NCBI RefSeq assembly: GCF_027214005.1
Contig: NZ_JAPWGY010000004.1
Coordinates: 124,001 to 188,000, forward strand
Source of the DNA: Kiloniella laminariae
GTDB taxonomy: Bacteria > Pseudomonadota > Alphaproteobacteria > Kiloniellales > Kiloniellaceae
Direction of reading: 5' to 3'
DNA: 64,000 nucleotides
The position numbers and the translations under genes are program-made. Numbering within the stretch: position 1 is the first letter of the stretch; the number at the start of each line of letters is the position of its first letter. Of the stretch, positions 24,002 to 33,802 are shown piece by piece. The notes under the pieces are model-generated. The model was not told where the DNA came from. It made no database searches and saw only the letters and a list, made by a program, of their open reading frames with translations.

Positions 24002-24324
24002 TCTGCGGTGTGTCTGAAGAACTTTGGTATTTCTGGTTTTCTCTGATTTTATTTCTCTGATTTTTTTTCGGGGTTCTCCCGGGTGTTTTATCGGGCTGTT
24101 CAACACAAGTATCAGCGCATTTCCCGGGTATTCTTTTGGAAAAAGGCCACTCGCCTGTTTTCAAGCGCTTGCTGAGCGAGTATTCATAGGCGCTTGAAGC
24201 GAGTCCCCGGTTAATGGGGCTCGGGTAGCTATCTCTTCGAAACAGTACGGGCGCGGCAAGTAGAACAAGGCTGTGACTATGTCTGTCGGGGATATATATG
24301 GGATAAGCAGGGCCAGATCAGAAC
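24002..24324. other. Intergenic region with overlapping dyads upstream of ribF
   Basis: No gene is supported in these 323 bases. TTCAAGCGC (24160-24168) pairs with GCGCTTGAA (24190-24198), and ACTCGC (24149-24154) can pair with GCGAGT at 24176-24181 or at 24199-24204, so two alternative folds compete. CCCCGG/GGGG (24205-24219) forms another small hairpin. FMN riboswitch consensus elements were looked for and not seen. The region may be a structured leader of ribF or a relic of a repeat. Confidence 0.35.
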
Positions 24325-25320
24325 ATGGCAGTTTTTCATAATTTTTCCAATTTACCCGCTGAAGCCAGGGGCGCCGTTGTCGCGATTGGCAATTTTGACG
24401 GGGTGCATCTTGGTCACCAGGCTGTCATAGAACAGGCTGGCAAGAGTGCCAAAAAACTCAATTTGCCGCTGGCGGTCCTGACTTTTGAACCGCACCCGCG
24501 GTCTCTGTTTCAGCCCGATCGGCCCTGTTTTCGACTGACACCGATGATTGCAAAGGCTCATGCTTTGCATAAAGCCGGGGTGGATCATGTTTTTGTCCAG
24601 GATTTCACCAGGGAATTCTCGCAACAGTCTGCCGAGGCCTTTGTCCTGGATACACTGGTTCGGGACCTCGGTGCCAAACAGTTGGTGATTGGATGGGACT
24701 TCTGCTTTGGTAAAGATCGTCAGGGCAATGCCCAGCTGCTGGAGAAGATGGGGGCTGAGCACGGCTTTTCTGTCCATGCAGCAAAAGCTGTGACAGACCA
24801 AAGTGGCGCGGCTCTTTCCTCGTCAAGGGTGCGTGATTATCTGCAGCAGGGAAAGCCTGTTGCCGCGGCAAAAATTCTTGGACGTTACTGGGAAATTGAT
24901 GGTCCGGTCCTGCATGGTTTCCAGCGGGGCAGGACAATCGGCTTTCCAACGGCCAACCTGTCAATGGATAACTATCTTGTTCCGGCTCTCGGGGTCTATG
25001 CCGTACGCGTTGCCAAGGCAGGGGTCGAAGGTCTGGGACGCACCCACTGGTATCACGGTGTTGCCAACATCGGTACGCGCCCGACCCTGGACGGAGATAC
25101 GGTTAATCTTGAGGTCTTTATCTTTGACTTTGATGAAGATATTTATGATATGGACCTTCGGGTGCAAATCGTGGAATATCTCCGCCCCGAAAAGAAATTT
25201 GATGGGCTGACGGCCCTGAAAGAACAGATCGACAAGGACAGCAAGCAGGCCAGAGAGCTTTTGCTGTCGTTACGAGATCATCCCCTAGAGCTTGTTGTTC
25301 CGACAGCAAGTGAAGAATAA
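24325..25320 (+). CDS. ribF: Bifunctional riboflavin kinase/FAD synthetase
   Basis: The 331-residue protein has an N-terminal FMN adenylyltransferase domain (about 15-180) with IGNFDGVHLGHQAVIEQA (about 22-39, HxGH-type nucleotidyl site) and SSRVRDYLQQG (about 165-175). The C-terminal riboflavin kinase domain (about 190-320) has GRTIGFPTANL (about 202-212) and IGTRPTLDG. It makes FMN and then FAD in the cytosol. Followed after 30 bases by ileS, as in many proteobacteria (ribF-ileS-lspA). Confidence 0.93.
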   Translation: MAVFHNFSNLPAEARGAVVAIGNFDGVHLGHQAVIEQAGKSAKKLNLPLAVLTFEPHPRSLFQPDRPCFRLTPMIAKAHALHKAGVDHVFVQDFTREFSQQSAEAFVLDTLVRDLGAKQLVIGWDFCFGKDRQGNAQLLEKMGAEHGFSVHAAKAVTDQSGAALSSSRVRDYLQQGKPVAAAKILGRYWEIDGPVLHGFQRGRTIGFPTANLSMDNYLVPALGVYAVRVAKAGVEGLGRTHWYHGVANIGTRPTLDGDTVNLEVFIFDFDEDIYDMDLRVQIVEYLRPEKKFDGLTALKEQIDKDSKQARELLLSLRDHPLELVVPTASEE

Positions 25321-25350
25321 GCCCAATATCGTAGACGGAAGAGTGGCTCC

Positions 25351-28191
25351 ATGAGCACGGATTATAAAGATACAGTTTTTCTCCCCAAGACCGATTTCCC
25401 CATGCGTGCAGGACTGCCGGCAAAAGAGCCGGAAATCCTGAAGCACTGGATTGATATTGGCCTGTTCGAAAAACTGCGTGCGACGAGCAAGGATCGTGAA
25501 AAGTTCGTTCTTCACGATGGTCCTCCCTACGCAAACGGTCACCTTCACATGGGACATGCCCTGAACAAGGTGCTGAAAGATGTTATCAACCGCTCTCAGC
25601 AGATGATGGGCAAGAATGCCCACTATGTTCCGGGATGGGATTGTCACGGCCTGCCGATCGAGTGGAAAATTGAAGAGGGCTATCGCGCACGCGGACAGGA
25701 CAAGGACGAAGTTCCTGTCATCGAATTCCGCAAGGAGTGTCGCGAGTTTGCAGATAAATGGATTGCAACCCAGATCGATGAGTTCAAGCGCCTCGGGATT
25801 GAGGCTGACTGGGACAAGCCATACAAGACAATGGACTTTGCCTCGGAAGCCCTGATTGTAAAAGAGATGGGCAAGTTTCTGATGAACAAGGGACTTTACA
25901 TGGGCACCAAGGCGGTGCTCTGGTCCGTTGTCGAGAAAACTGCCCTGGCGGACGCCGAAGTCGAATACCATGAGCACAAATCGCCGACCATCTGGGTGCG
26001 TTTCCCGATTGCCAGCAGCAAGGATCCGCTGCTTGAGGGCGCCTCTATTGTCATCTGGACAACGACACCCTGGACCATTCCGGCCAACCGGGCTGTAGCC
26101 TGTGGCGCTGAGTTTGAATACGTGGTGTACGAGGTTGAGGCACTTGGCGAAGGCAGTTTGGCCAAGGTTGGGGAACGTCTGGTTCTCAATCGCGAATTGT
26201 CCGAACAGGTACGTCTTGATGCTCGGATCGAGAAGTGGCGGGAAGTCGGTGTTGTCTCAGACCTGACTGAAGTTCGTGCTCAGCATCCGTTGCGTGGCCT
26301 TGAAGGTGCCGATGGCGGGTATGACTATGAAGTCCCTTTGCTGCAGGCCGACTTTGTCACCAATGAAGCTGGTACGGGGTTTGTCCATATTGCACCAAGT
26401 CATGGTGCCGACGATAATGAACTGGGGCGTAAACACGGTCTTGAAGTGCCGATGATGCTGGATGAAGCCGGGATCTATTATGATCATGTTCCCTTCTTTG
26501 CCGGCGCTTGCGTCTATACCCAGGAAGGCAAGCCGGGTGATGCCAATGGCAAAGCGATCAAGGCCCTGATTGATACCGGCGGGTTGTTGGCTAAAGGATC
26601 CATGCGTCATAGCTATCCGCATTCCTGGCGTTCAAAAGCACCATTGATTTTCCGCAGCACGCCACAGTGGTTTATTTCCATGGAGACCAATGATCTCCGG
26701 AAAAAGGCGCTCAAGGCAATTGATGACACCCGCTTTGTGCCAGAGCAGGGAAGTAACAGACTCTATAAAATGGTTGAGGGGCGCCCCGACTGGTGTGTTT
26801 CACGCCAGCGTGTCTGGGGAGTGCCCTTGCCGATTTTCATGGAAAAGAAAACCGGTGAACCACTAAGAGATCAGAAAGTTCTCGACCGGATTGTCGCTGC
26901 TTTCCATGCTGAAGGTGGAGATGCCTGGTTTAACAGCGCGCCTGAACGTTTCTTGGGGAATGAGTATAAAGCAGACGATTTCGAACAGATCATGGATGTG
27001 ATCGAGGTCTGGTTTGATTCCGGCTCTACCCACAGCTTTGTGCTGGAAGCTCGTCCCGAGCTGAAATGGCCAGCGGATCTCTATCTTGAAGGTTCGGATC
27101 AACATCGGGGCTGGTTCCATACCTCACTGCTGGAATCTGCGGGAACCAGAAACCGCGCTCCCTACGATGCGGTTCTGACCCATGGCTTTGTGCTGGATGA
27201 CAAGGGCCGCAAGATGTCCAAGTCCTTGGGCAACATTATCGCTCCAGCAGAAATCATTGCCAAATATGGTGCTGATATTCTGCGTCTGTGGGTGGTGGCT
27301 TCGGATTATTCCCAGGATTTGCGTGTTGGTGATGAAATCCTCAAATATCAGGCCGACGCCTATCGTCGCCTGCGAAACACGCTGCGCTTTCTGTTGGGAA
27401 GCCTGGACGGTTTCTCGGATGAGGAACGCCTGCCTGCTGAAGAGATGCCTGAACTGGAAAAGTGGGTTCTGCATCGCCTGACAGAGCTTGATGTGATCGT
27501 TCGAAAAAGCTGTGATGACTATGACTATCATGCAATGTTCCAGGCGCTGCACAATTTCTGTGCTGTAGATCTGTCTGCTTTCTATCTCGATCTGCGTAAG
27601 GATGCGCTCTATTGTGACGCTTCTGACAGCACAGTACGTCGTGCAGCCCGCACGGTTATCGATATTCTTTTTGATAGTCTGACAGCATGGCTGGCACCGA
27701 TCCTTTGCTTTACCACTGAAGAAGCCTGGCTGGCCCGGGGCAAAAAAGGCGCTGAAGAGTCTGTTCATCTGCGTACTTTTGCCGAAATTCCGGCGAGTTG
27801 GAAGAATGAAGAGCTGGCAAGCCGTTGGGATAAAATTCGTGAAGTGCGCCGGGTCGTTACCGGTGCAATTGAAGTTCTGCGGGCAGAAAAGAAAATCGGA
27901 TCCAGCCTCCAGGCCCGTCCGGCAGTCTATGTTTCCCGTAATGAACTGATGGAAGCCATTGGTGATCTTGATATGGCAGATATCTGTATTACTTCCCAGA
28001 TCGAGCTGGTTAGTGCGGATGCTCCAGAGGAGGCCTACAGGATTCAGGACGTGGAAGGTGTCGGTGTCGTTGTCGATATCGCAGAAGGGGACAAGTGTCA
28101 GCGTTGCTGGAAGGTTTTGCCGGACGTCGGAAGCCATCCTCAGGCCGAAGATACCTGCAGCCGTTGTGCGGACGTTCTGGTGAAGTCATAA
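25351..28191 (+). CDS. ileS: Isoleucyl-tRNA synthetase
   Basis: The 946-residue class I synthetase has the HIGH-type motif in PPYANGHLHMGHALNK (about 55-70), WDCHGLPIEWKIEE, the editing domain region with TTPWTIPANRA (about 232-246), the KMSKS motif in KGRKMSKSLGN (about 618-628), and a C-terminal zinc finger CQRCWKV...CSRCADV (about 912-943). It charges tRNA-Ile and edits valine. No T-box or other leader is seen in the 30-base gap after ribF. The length and the presence of the zinc finger fit the bacterial type I enzyme. Confidence 0.96.
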   Translation: MSTDYKDTVFLPKTDFPMRAGLPAKEPEILKHWIDIGLFEKLRATSKDREKFVLHDGPPYANGHLHMGHALNKVLKDVINRSQQMMGKNAHYVPGWDCHGLPIEWKIEEGYRARGQDKDEVPVIEFRKECREFADKWIATQIDEFKRLGIEADWDKPYKTMDFASEALIVKEMGKFLMNKGLYMGTKAVLWSVVEKTALADAEVEYHEHKSPTIWVRFPIASSKDPLLEGASIVIWTTTPWTIPANRAVACGAEFEYVVYEVEALGEGSLAKVGERLVLNRELSEQVRLDARIEKWREVGVVSDLTEVRAQHPLRGLEGADGGYDYEVPLLQADFVTNEAGTGFVHIAPSHGADDNELGRKHGLEVPMMLDEAGIYYDHVPFFAGACVYTQEGKPGDANGKAIKALIDTGGLLAKGSMRHSYPHSWRSKAPLIFRSTPQWFISMETNDLRKKALKAIDDTRFVPEQGSNRLYKMVEGRPDWCVSRQRVWGVPLPIFMEKKTGEPLRDQKVLDRIVAAFHAEGGDAWFNSAPERFLGNEYKADDFEQIMDVIEVWFDSGSTHSFVLEARPELKWPADLYLEGSDQHRGWFHTSLLESAGTRNRAPYDAVLTHGFVLDDKGRKMSKSLGNIIAPAEIIAKYGADILRLWVVASDYSQDLRVGDEILKYQADAYRRLRNTLRFLLGSLDGFSDEERLPAEEMPELEKWVLHRLTELDVIVRKSCDDYDYHAMFQALHNFCAVDLSAFYLDLRKDALYCDASDSTVRRAARTVIDILFDSLTAWLAPILCFTTEEAWLARGKKGAEESVHLRTFAEIPASWKNEELASRWDKIREVRRVVTGAIEVLRAEKKIGSSLQARPAVYVSRNELMEAIGDLDMADICITSQIELVSADAPEEAYRIQDVEGVGVVVDIAEGDKCQRCWKVLPDVGSHPQAEDTCSRCADVLVKS

Positions 28192-28193
28192 AA

Positions 28194-28715
28194 ATGAACG
28201 GGGTGACAACAAAAGGTTCAGCGATGTTGATCCGGGCTTTGCTCCTGGCGATCCTGATTCTCGGGCTGGATCAGGCGAGCAAGTGGTTCATTCTGATCGA
28301 AGTGATGAACCCGCCTCGCGTTATTGAGGTTACAGACTTTTTTGATCTGGTTCTCACCTACAATACGGGGGTGAGCTTCGGTCTTTTTGGAAGTGATTCC
28401 CCTTGGCGTCCCTTCATCCTTGCGGGGGCTGCTATGGCAATCGTCATTGGCATGTTTGTCTGGTTGTATAAAGAACCATCCTGCAGATTGGCCCTGTCCG
28501 TGGGTCTGATTTGTGGGGGAGCGATGGGAAATGTGATTGACCGGATCCTCCATGTTGGTGTGGTGGATTTCCTCAGCTTTACCCTTTCGTGGCTTCCCTG
28601 GCAGATTTTCAATCCCTGGCCCGCATTTAATCTGGCAGACAGCACGATTTTTATCGGTGTGGTGATTTTACTCTGTGATGGCTTGTTCTTGACGCAATCT
28701 AAGGGTAATAAATAG
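28194..28715 (+). CDS. lspA: Lipoprotein signal peptidase (signal peptidase II)
   Basis: The protein has 173 residues and four TM segments. The catalytic aspartates lie in GNVIDRILHVGVVDF (about 118-132) and FNLADSTIFIG (about 149-159). It cleaves the signal peptide of prolipoproteins at the inner membrane; the DUF3035, DUF2846 and other lipoproteins of this window are likely clients. The start is either ATG 28194 or ATG 28224 (MLIRALLLA), the latter behind AAGG; the shorter form is just as typical. Follows ileS by 2 bases. Confidence 0.92.
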   Translation: MNGVTTKGSAMLIRALLLAILILGLDQASKWFILIEVMNPPRVIEVTDFFDLVLTYNTGVSFGLFGSDSPWRPFILAGAAMAIVIGMFVWLYKEPSCRLALSVGLICGGAMGNVIDRILHVGVVDFLSFTLSWLPWQIFNPWPAFNLADSTIFIGVVILLCDGLFLTQSKGNK

Positions 28716-28745
28716 GGACCTTTTAAAGGGACGCAGGTTGAACGG

Positions 28746-29327
28746 ATGAAAAGTTTGAAAATTTTGGGAGTCCTCGGGATCTCCCTCGCAGTTACCGGAT
28801 GCGGTGATACCTTGAAAGAACAGATCGGTTTGGGCAAACGCTCTCCCGATGAGTTCAAAGTTGTATCGCGTGCTCCTTTGAGCTTGCCACCTGATTATAA
28901 CCTTGCCCCGCCCCGCCCGGGCGCATTGCGCCCGCAGGAAGCATCCCCGCAAGGGAAAGCCCGTCGGGCGGTCTTCAATCTGGACGGCAGTGCCGGGCCA
29001 GCTGAAGACTTTGCCTTGTCCCAAGGCAACCGTAGTGAAGGTGAGATGTCCTTGCTGAAATCAGCTGGTGCCGACGAGGCGCCAAGTGATATCCGGTTGT
29101 TGGTTGATCGTGAAACCCGCCAGCTGAATGCGGAGAGCGAACAGGTGGTCGATACCCTGATTTTCTGGAAAGACCAGCCGACACCAAATTCTGTGGTTGA
29201 TCCGGTCAAGGAAGCCAAACGCTTGCAGGAAAATGCAGCCCTTGGTACCAGAGGAAAAGGTGAAACACCGACGATTGTCCGCAACCGCGAGGCACCTCTT
29301 GAAGGTGTTCTGGATGGCATCTTCTAA
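28746..29327 (+). CDS. DUF3035 outer-membrane lipoprotein (BamF-like)
   Basis: The 193-residue lipoprotein has the signal LKILGVLGISLAVTGC with Cys at about 19. The mature start is GDTLKEQIGLGKRSPDEFKV followed by APLSLPPDYNLAPPRPGA (about 46-63), the hallmark of DUF3035, which in alphaproteobacteria corresponds to the BamF component of the beta-barrel assembly machine. The rest is low-complexity and probably disordered in the periplasm. Adjacent to the signal peptidase gene, as usual in this class. A clear terminator follows. Confidence 0.83.
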   Translation: MKSLKILGVLGISLAVTGCGDTLKEQIGLGKRSPDEFKVVSRAPLSLPPDYNLAPPRPGALRPQEASPQGKARRAVFNLDGSAGPAEDFALSQGNRSEGEMSLLKSAGADEAPSDIRLLVDRETRQLNAESEQVVDTLIFWKDQPTPNSVVDPVKEAKRLQENAALGTRGKGETPTIVRNREAPLEGVLDGIF

Positions 29328-29347
29328 CGCCAAGCGTAACCCAGTCT

Positions 29348-29376
29348 AAAAGCTCCGGTTCTCCGGAGCTTTTTTA
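29348..29376 (+). terminator. Intrinsic terminator after the DUF3035 gene
   Basis: AAAAGCTCCGG (29348-29358) and CCGGAGCTTTT form a perfect stem around a TTCT loop, followed by a T run (29370-29375). It closes the ribF-ileS-lspA-DUF3035 unit. Confidence 0.9.
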
Positions 29377-29573
29377 CGTCGGAGCCAAGCTGGGCGTTAT
29401 GGAAACCGACATAAACTCTGTTCCTGTTCCTCAATGGTATTCGGTGTGATCAAAACCGGTTTCCGGTGGATAAATTTATCCGCCACCCTTGTGTAGAGAT
29501 TGAACAGGATCTACTTATTTTCCTAGCATCAGGGGAAACTCTCTCCTGGGATAAGGGGCGAACCGATCTGCTC

Positions 29574-30947
29574 ATGAATAGAGTCATGTTTTCCAAACTG
29601 AAGTGCTTGTCTTCCGTGATTGCCGGACTGTGTTTTCTCGCCGGGGCTAATCCTGTTCACGCCGAAATCTTCAAACCAGAGACCTTCAGCCTTGATAACG
29701 GGTTGCAGGTGGTGGTGATTTCCAATCATCGCGCGCCGATTGTCACACAGATGCTGTGGTACAAGGTTGGTGCTGCAGATGAAGTGGCCGGAGAATCCGG
29801 GAATGCCCATTTCCTTGAGCATTTGATGTTTAAGGGAACCAAACGGTTTAAAAACGGCGAGTTCTCGGCCATCGTGGCTAAGAATGGGGGGGAAGAAAAT
29901 GCTTTCACCTCGTGGGATTACACTGCTTACCACCAGACGGTTGCCAAGGATCGCCTGGCACTCGTGATGGAACTTGAAGCAGATAGAATGACCGGATTGG
30001 TTCTGACGGATGACATCGTTCTGCCTGAACGCGAAGTGGTGCGGGAAGAACGTCGGAGCAGGGTTGATAACAATCCGGCTGCTCAGCTTGGAGAAGTCAT
30101 GCAGGCGAGTCAGTATCTTAATCATCCCTACCGGATACCTGTCATTGGATGGGATCATGAAATCGAGGAGCTCAGCACCGAGACCGCTTTGCGGTTTTAT
30201 CACAAATGGTACGCGCCGAATAATGCTGTGCTGATAATTGCTGGAGATACCACAGCCGAAGAGGTCCGGCCTCTGGCAGAGAAATTCTATGGCGTGATTC
30301 CTGCGCGCGATGTCCCGGAACGAAACCGGATATCCGAACCTCCCCAGAATGCAGCCCGTCGGGTCGAGCTGGAGAGCAAGCTGGTCACCAGTCCAACGCT
30401 CTCAATACGGTATCTTGCCCCGAGTTATCGCACGGCAGAAGGCAATGATCCCTTTGCCTTGCAGGTTCTGGATGAAATCATTGGCAGTGGTGCAACAAGC
30501 AAATTGTATAAAACACTGGCAATTGAGGAGGGAACGGCAGCTTCTGTTGGCACCTCCTATAATCCAGGGGCCTATGATCTGGGCAGTTTTATTTTCTATA
30601 TTTCTCCACGCCCTGACATTCCTCTTGAACAGGCAGAAAGTCGTCTGCGCGAGGAGATTCAGAAAATTATTGAAACCGGGGTAACGGCGGAAGACGTCCG
30701 GAAAGCGCAGAGCCGGATGGCTGATGCTGCAGTATTTGCCCGCGACCCGCTTTCGGCGGCCCCCAATATATTCGGCCGTGCCCTGACGACAGGGCGTACG
30801 GTAGCAGATGTAGAGAACTGGCCTGAACGCATTGCCGAGGTAACACCAGAAGATGTTAATCGCGCCATGAAACAGATTGTTGTTGCCAATCAGTCGGTGA
30901 CCGGTGTGTTGTTGCCTGCAGGACTGTCCGAGGAAGTAACAGAATGA
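29574..30947 (+). CDS. M16 family zinc metallopeptidase, catalytic subunit
   Basis: This protein of about 457 residues has a signal peptide (cleavage after NPVHA near residue 30), the inverted zinc motif HFLEH (about 79-83) followed by LMFKGTKRF, and the distal Glu in the LALVMELEADRM helix (about 150). Two M16 domains cover about 40-245 and 250-450. It is predicted to act in the periplasm on peptides or misfolded envelope proteins. Start taken at ATG 29574; ATG 29586 is equally good, and a frame to 29466 lacks signal logic. Overlaps the next M16 gene by 4 bases; the pair is probably an alpha/beta heterodimer. Confidence 0.87.
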   Translation: MNRVMFSKLKCLSSVIAGLCFLAGANPVHAEIFKPETFSLDNGLQVVVISNHRAPIVTQMLWYKVGAADEVAGESGNAHFLEHLMFKGTKRFKNGEFSAIVAKNGGEENAFTSWDYTAYHQTVAKDRLALVMELEADRMTGLVLTDDIVLPEREVVREERRSRVDNNPAAQLGEVMQASQYLNHPYRIPVIGWDHEIEELSTETALRFYHKWYAPNNAVLIIAGDTTAEEVRPLAEKFYGVIPARDVPERNRISEPPQNAARRVELESKLVTSPTLSIRYLAPSYRTAEGNDPFALQVLDEIIGSGATSKLYKTLAIEEGTAASVGTSYNPGAYDLGSFIFYISPRPDIPLEQAESRLREEIQKIIETGVTAEDVRKAQSRMADAAVFARDPLSAAPNIFGRALTTGRTVADVENWPERIAEVTPEDVNRAMKQIVVANQSVTGVLLPAGLSEEVTE

Positions 30948-32338
30948 GTTTTTTTCTTGATAGCCACAGCTCCTTTGCCGGGAAATTGGCCAAGTCTGGC
31001 AGCAAACTCTTGTATCTTCTCCTCATCTCGTTCCTCCTGACAACAGCTCTCCCGGGATCATCGTTTGCGGTAGAGGTCAAGCAGGTGGTTTCTCCGGGCG
31101 GGATAAAGGCCTGGCTGGTGGAAAACCCTAGAAACCCTATTGTTGCGATCAATTTTGCTTTCGGTGGAGGGTCTTCTGTAGATCCTCACGGTAAAGAAGG
31201 CTTGGCAAATTTTGTTGCAGCGACAATTGATGAGGGCTCCGGGGATCTTGATTCTCAAGCATTCCAGGGAAAATTGAACGATCTTTCCATTTCACTCCGT
31301 TTTGATGCAGGGCGCGACCAGCTGAATGGAAGCCTTTTTACGTTGAAAAAAAATCAGGCCACGGCAATCGAGCTGTTGCGTTCAGCCCTGACAGAGCCCC
31401 GATTTGACCCGGAACCGGTAGAAAGAATCCGCTCTCAAATCAAGCTGACACTCGAACGTCGTCAGGAAGATCCCAACTACAAGACCCAGGATACTCTCAG
31501 ACAGCTGTTCTACCCCGGTCATGTTTTCGGGCGCCCAAATGATGGGACGCCTGAAAGCCTTTCGTCGATTGCTGTCGAGGATATGCGGCACTACATGAGT
31601 AACTTTATCGGACAGGATAATCTTACTGTTGCAGCCGTTGGGGATATTTCGGCTGAAGAACTCGGGATCGTTCTGGATCAGGCCTTCTCGGGCGTTGCAG
31701 AACAATCCAGGTCCAGCGAGATTGTTGATGTTACTCCTGCAGTAGCAGGGGGAACCATTGTGATTAAAGAAGACATCCCCCAAAGCGAAGTTTTGTTGGC
31801 TCAGGTCGGTATCGCGCGTGATGATCCCGATTATTATGCCGCGGTTATCGTGAACCATATTCTGGGAGGAGGGAGCTTCTCCTCACGCCTTTATCAGGAG
31901 GTCCGAGAAAAGAGAGGTTTGGCCTACTCCGTTGGCAGCTATCTCTCCGCCCAAGAGCAGGCACCACTTCTTATTGCGACTGTGGCAACCCAAAATGACC
32001 GGGTTTCTGAGTCCATCCAGATTATTCGGGATCAATGGCGCCTGATGGCAGATGAAGGGCCGAGCCAGCAGGAACTGTCCGATGCGGTAACCTATCTGAC
32101 GGGATCTTTTCCGCTGAATTTTACCAGCACGGAACAGGTTTCGGATATTCTTTTGGCGATGCAGCTTAACAAACTGGGTATTGATTATCTGGATAAGCGG
32201 AACAGCTATCTGGAGGCGGTGACGCTGGAGGATGCCCGGCGTGTTGCGCGCAGACTGTATGATGCGGATAGCCTGACCGTTATTGTCGCGGGGGATCCTG
32301 TGGGATTGAAAGAGGAAAATCCGGTGCCAAGACGCTGA
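30944..32338 (+). CDS. M16 family peptidase-like protein lacking the zinc motif
   Basis: The 464-residue protein has an N-terminal hydrophobic signal (about 25-47) and the same two-domain M16 layout, but the HxxEH position reads GLANFVAATIDEG, so zinc cannot be bound. The conserved R/Y substrate motif is kept in SFSSRLYQEVREKRGLAYSVGSYL (about 308-331). In two-subunit M16 systems one partner is catalytic and the other carries this R/Y motif, which fits the coupled upstream gene. Known organisation of the family; partner assignment is inference. Confidence 0.85.
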   Translation: MSFFLDSHSSFAGKLAKSGSKLLYLLLISFLLTTALPGSSFAVEVKQVVSPGGIKAWLVENPRNPIVAINFAFGGGSSVDPHGKEGLANFVAATIDEGSGDLDSQAFQGKLNDLSISLRFDAGRDQLNGSLFTLKKNQATAIELLRSALTEPRFDPEPVERIRSQIKLTLERRQEDPNYKTQDTLRQLFYPGHVFGRPNDGTPESLSSIAVEDMRHYMSNFIGQDNLTVAAVGDISAEELGIVLDQAFSGVAEQSRSSEIVDVTPAVAGGTIVIKEDIPQSEVLLAQVGIARDDPDYYAAVIVNHILGGGSFSSRLYQEVREKRGLAYSVGSYLSAQEQAPLLIATVATQNDRVSESIQIIRDQWRLMADEGPSQQELSDAVTYLTGSFPLNFTSTEQVSDILLAMQLNKLGIDYLDKRNSYLEAVTLEDARRVARRLYDADSLTVIVAGDPVGLKEENPVPRR

Positions 32339-32445
32339 TCAATCAGGTTTCATGGAAACCAGGGAGTGTTTGTGCTTTTGGTACAAACCCCAGTTTGTTA
32401 CGGTTCAGTTTCAGCGCGTCGGCTGTTGCCGATAGAAAATAATCT

Positions 32446-33774
32446 GTGGATACGATGTCTTATACTCACGATGTAAATTTTTGCCTTGAGGAATTCCTTG
32501 GTGAAGGTGGCCTTAAGCGCCAGATATTTGACGAGCAACTTGCCAGTTGTGCGCAAAGCCTTGTGCGCTTGAAAGAAGACAAAGACAGTGGCCGTCTGCC
32601 GTTTCTTTCCATTCCGGAAGAGCGTGAAGATCTTGTTGCCTGCCAGTCACTGGTTTCGTCATATCGGGATAATTGTAGTGATGTGATCGTTTTGGGAACC
32701 GGGGGATCATCTCTTGGCGGGCGAACGCTTTATGGTCTGGCGAACAGTCCCTTTGGTCCGGTCAACGGAGGGCCACGGCTGCATTTCGTGGACAACATTG
32801 ATCCCTACAGTTTTGCTGTCCTGCTCAAAAGACTGGATATTTCGACCACAGGTCTGATTACGCTTTCAAAATCAGGATCGACTGCCGAGACGGTGGCGCA
32901 GTTTATGGCCTTGCTCCCGGCTTTCCAGAAGGCCTATGGCCCGGATAAGCTGGCGGAAAGGGTGACAATTATCACCGAGCCAAAACCCAATCCCTTGCGC
33001 AAGCTTGCCCGGGATCTTGGGCTGGAGTGTCTGGACCAGAATCCGCTGATCGGCGGACGTTTCTGCCTTTTGACGATTGTCGGACTGTTACCTGCCATGA
33101 TCGCAGGCCTTGATGTCAATGCGTTGCGGGAGGCAGCAGCCAAAGTGGTTCACCAGGCACTGAACACAAAGGATATGGAGGCGATTGCCCCGGTTGTCGG
33201 AGCTTCTGTTGCCACAGGCCTGTTACGGCAGCGCAATATTTCCCAAACGGTGATCATGCCCTATGAGGATCGTCTGGCGGATCTGGGTCTCTGGTATAAC
33301 CAGCTCTGGGCTGAAAGTCTGGGCAAGGAAGGCAAGGGAACAACCCCGATCCGGGCTCTGGGAACTGTTGACCAGCACAGTCAGTTGCAGCTTTATCTTG
33401 ATGGTCCTCAGGACAAGATGTTCACCATGATCTATCATGATGCCCGCGGTGAAGGTTTGCCGGTGGATTCCGCCTTGCCTGATGGTGAGGATACGTTGAG
33501 TTATCTGCGTGGCCGGACATTGGGTGATCTCTTGACGGTATCTGCTGAAGCCACGGCGCAAACCCTGGCCAAGAATGGTCGGCCGGTGCGCAAGATCACG
33601 TTGAATCAGATTGACGAGCAGGCGCTTGGGGCGCTGACCATGCACTACATGCTTGAAACGGTGATCGCCGCTGATCTTTTGGGTGTGAATCCCTATGATC
33701 AACCTGCTGTAGAGCAGGGCAAGGTTCTTGCCCGTCGTTTCTTGCGGGATCTGAATGACAACAGCGCCGCATAG
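32446..33774 (+). CDS. pgi: Glucose-6-phosphate isomerase
   Basis: The 442-residue protein is shorter than the approximately 550-residue E. coli enzyme. It has two SIS sugar-isomerase domains with [19 protein letters not shown] (about 80-98), [16 protein letters not shown] (about 138-153, sugar phosphate loop), [35 protein letters not shown] (about 284-318, split signature with catalytic Glu and the His of DQHSQ). It interconverts glucose-6-P and fructose-6-P. ATG 32446 or 32455 can serve as start. Confidence 0.88.
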   Translation: MDTMSYTHDVNFCLEEFLGEGGLKRQIFDEQLASCAQSLVRLKEDKDSGRLPFLSIPEEREDLVACQSLVSSYRDNCSDVIVLGTGGSSLGGRTLYGLANSPFGPVNGGPRLHFVDNIDPYSFAVLLKRLDISTTGLITLSKSGSTAETVAQFMALLPAFQKAYGPDKLAERVTIITEPKPNPLRKLARDLGLECLDQNPLIGGRFCLLTIVGLLPAMIAGLDVNALREAAAKVVHQALNTKDMEAIAPVVGASVATGLLRQRNISQTVIMPYEDRLADLGLWYNQLWAESLGKEGKGTTPIRALGTVDQHSQLQLYLDGPQDKMFTMIYHDARGEGLPVDSALPDGEDTLSYLRGRTLGDLLTVSAEATAQTLAKNGRPVRKITLNQIDEQALGALTMHYMLETVIAADLLGVNPYDQPAVEQGKVLARRFLRDLNDNSAA

Positions 33775-33802
33775 ATCGCTTTGTTCTGAACAGGAGTTCG
33801 TT

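Noticed and set aside
24002-24324. FMN riboswitch upstream of ribF
   Set aside because: The conserved RFN elements are not found; only generic hairpins are visible.
25321-25350. T-box or other leader controlling ileS
   Set aside because: Only 30 bases separate ribF and ileS, too short for such an element.
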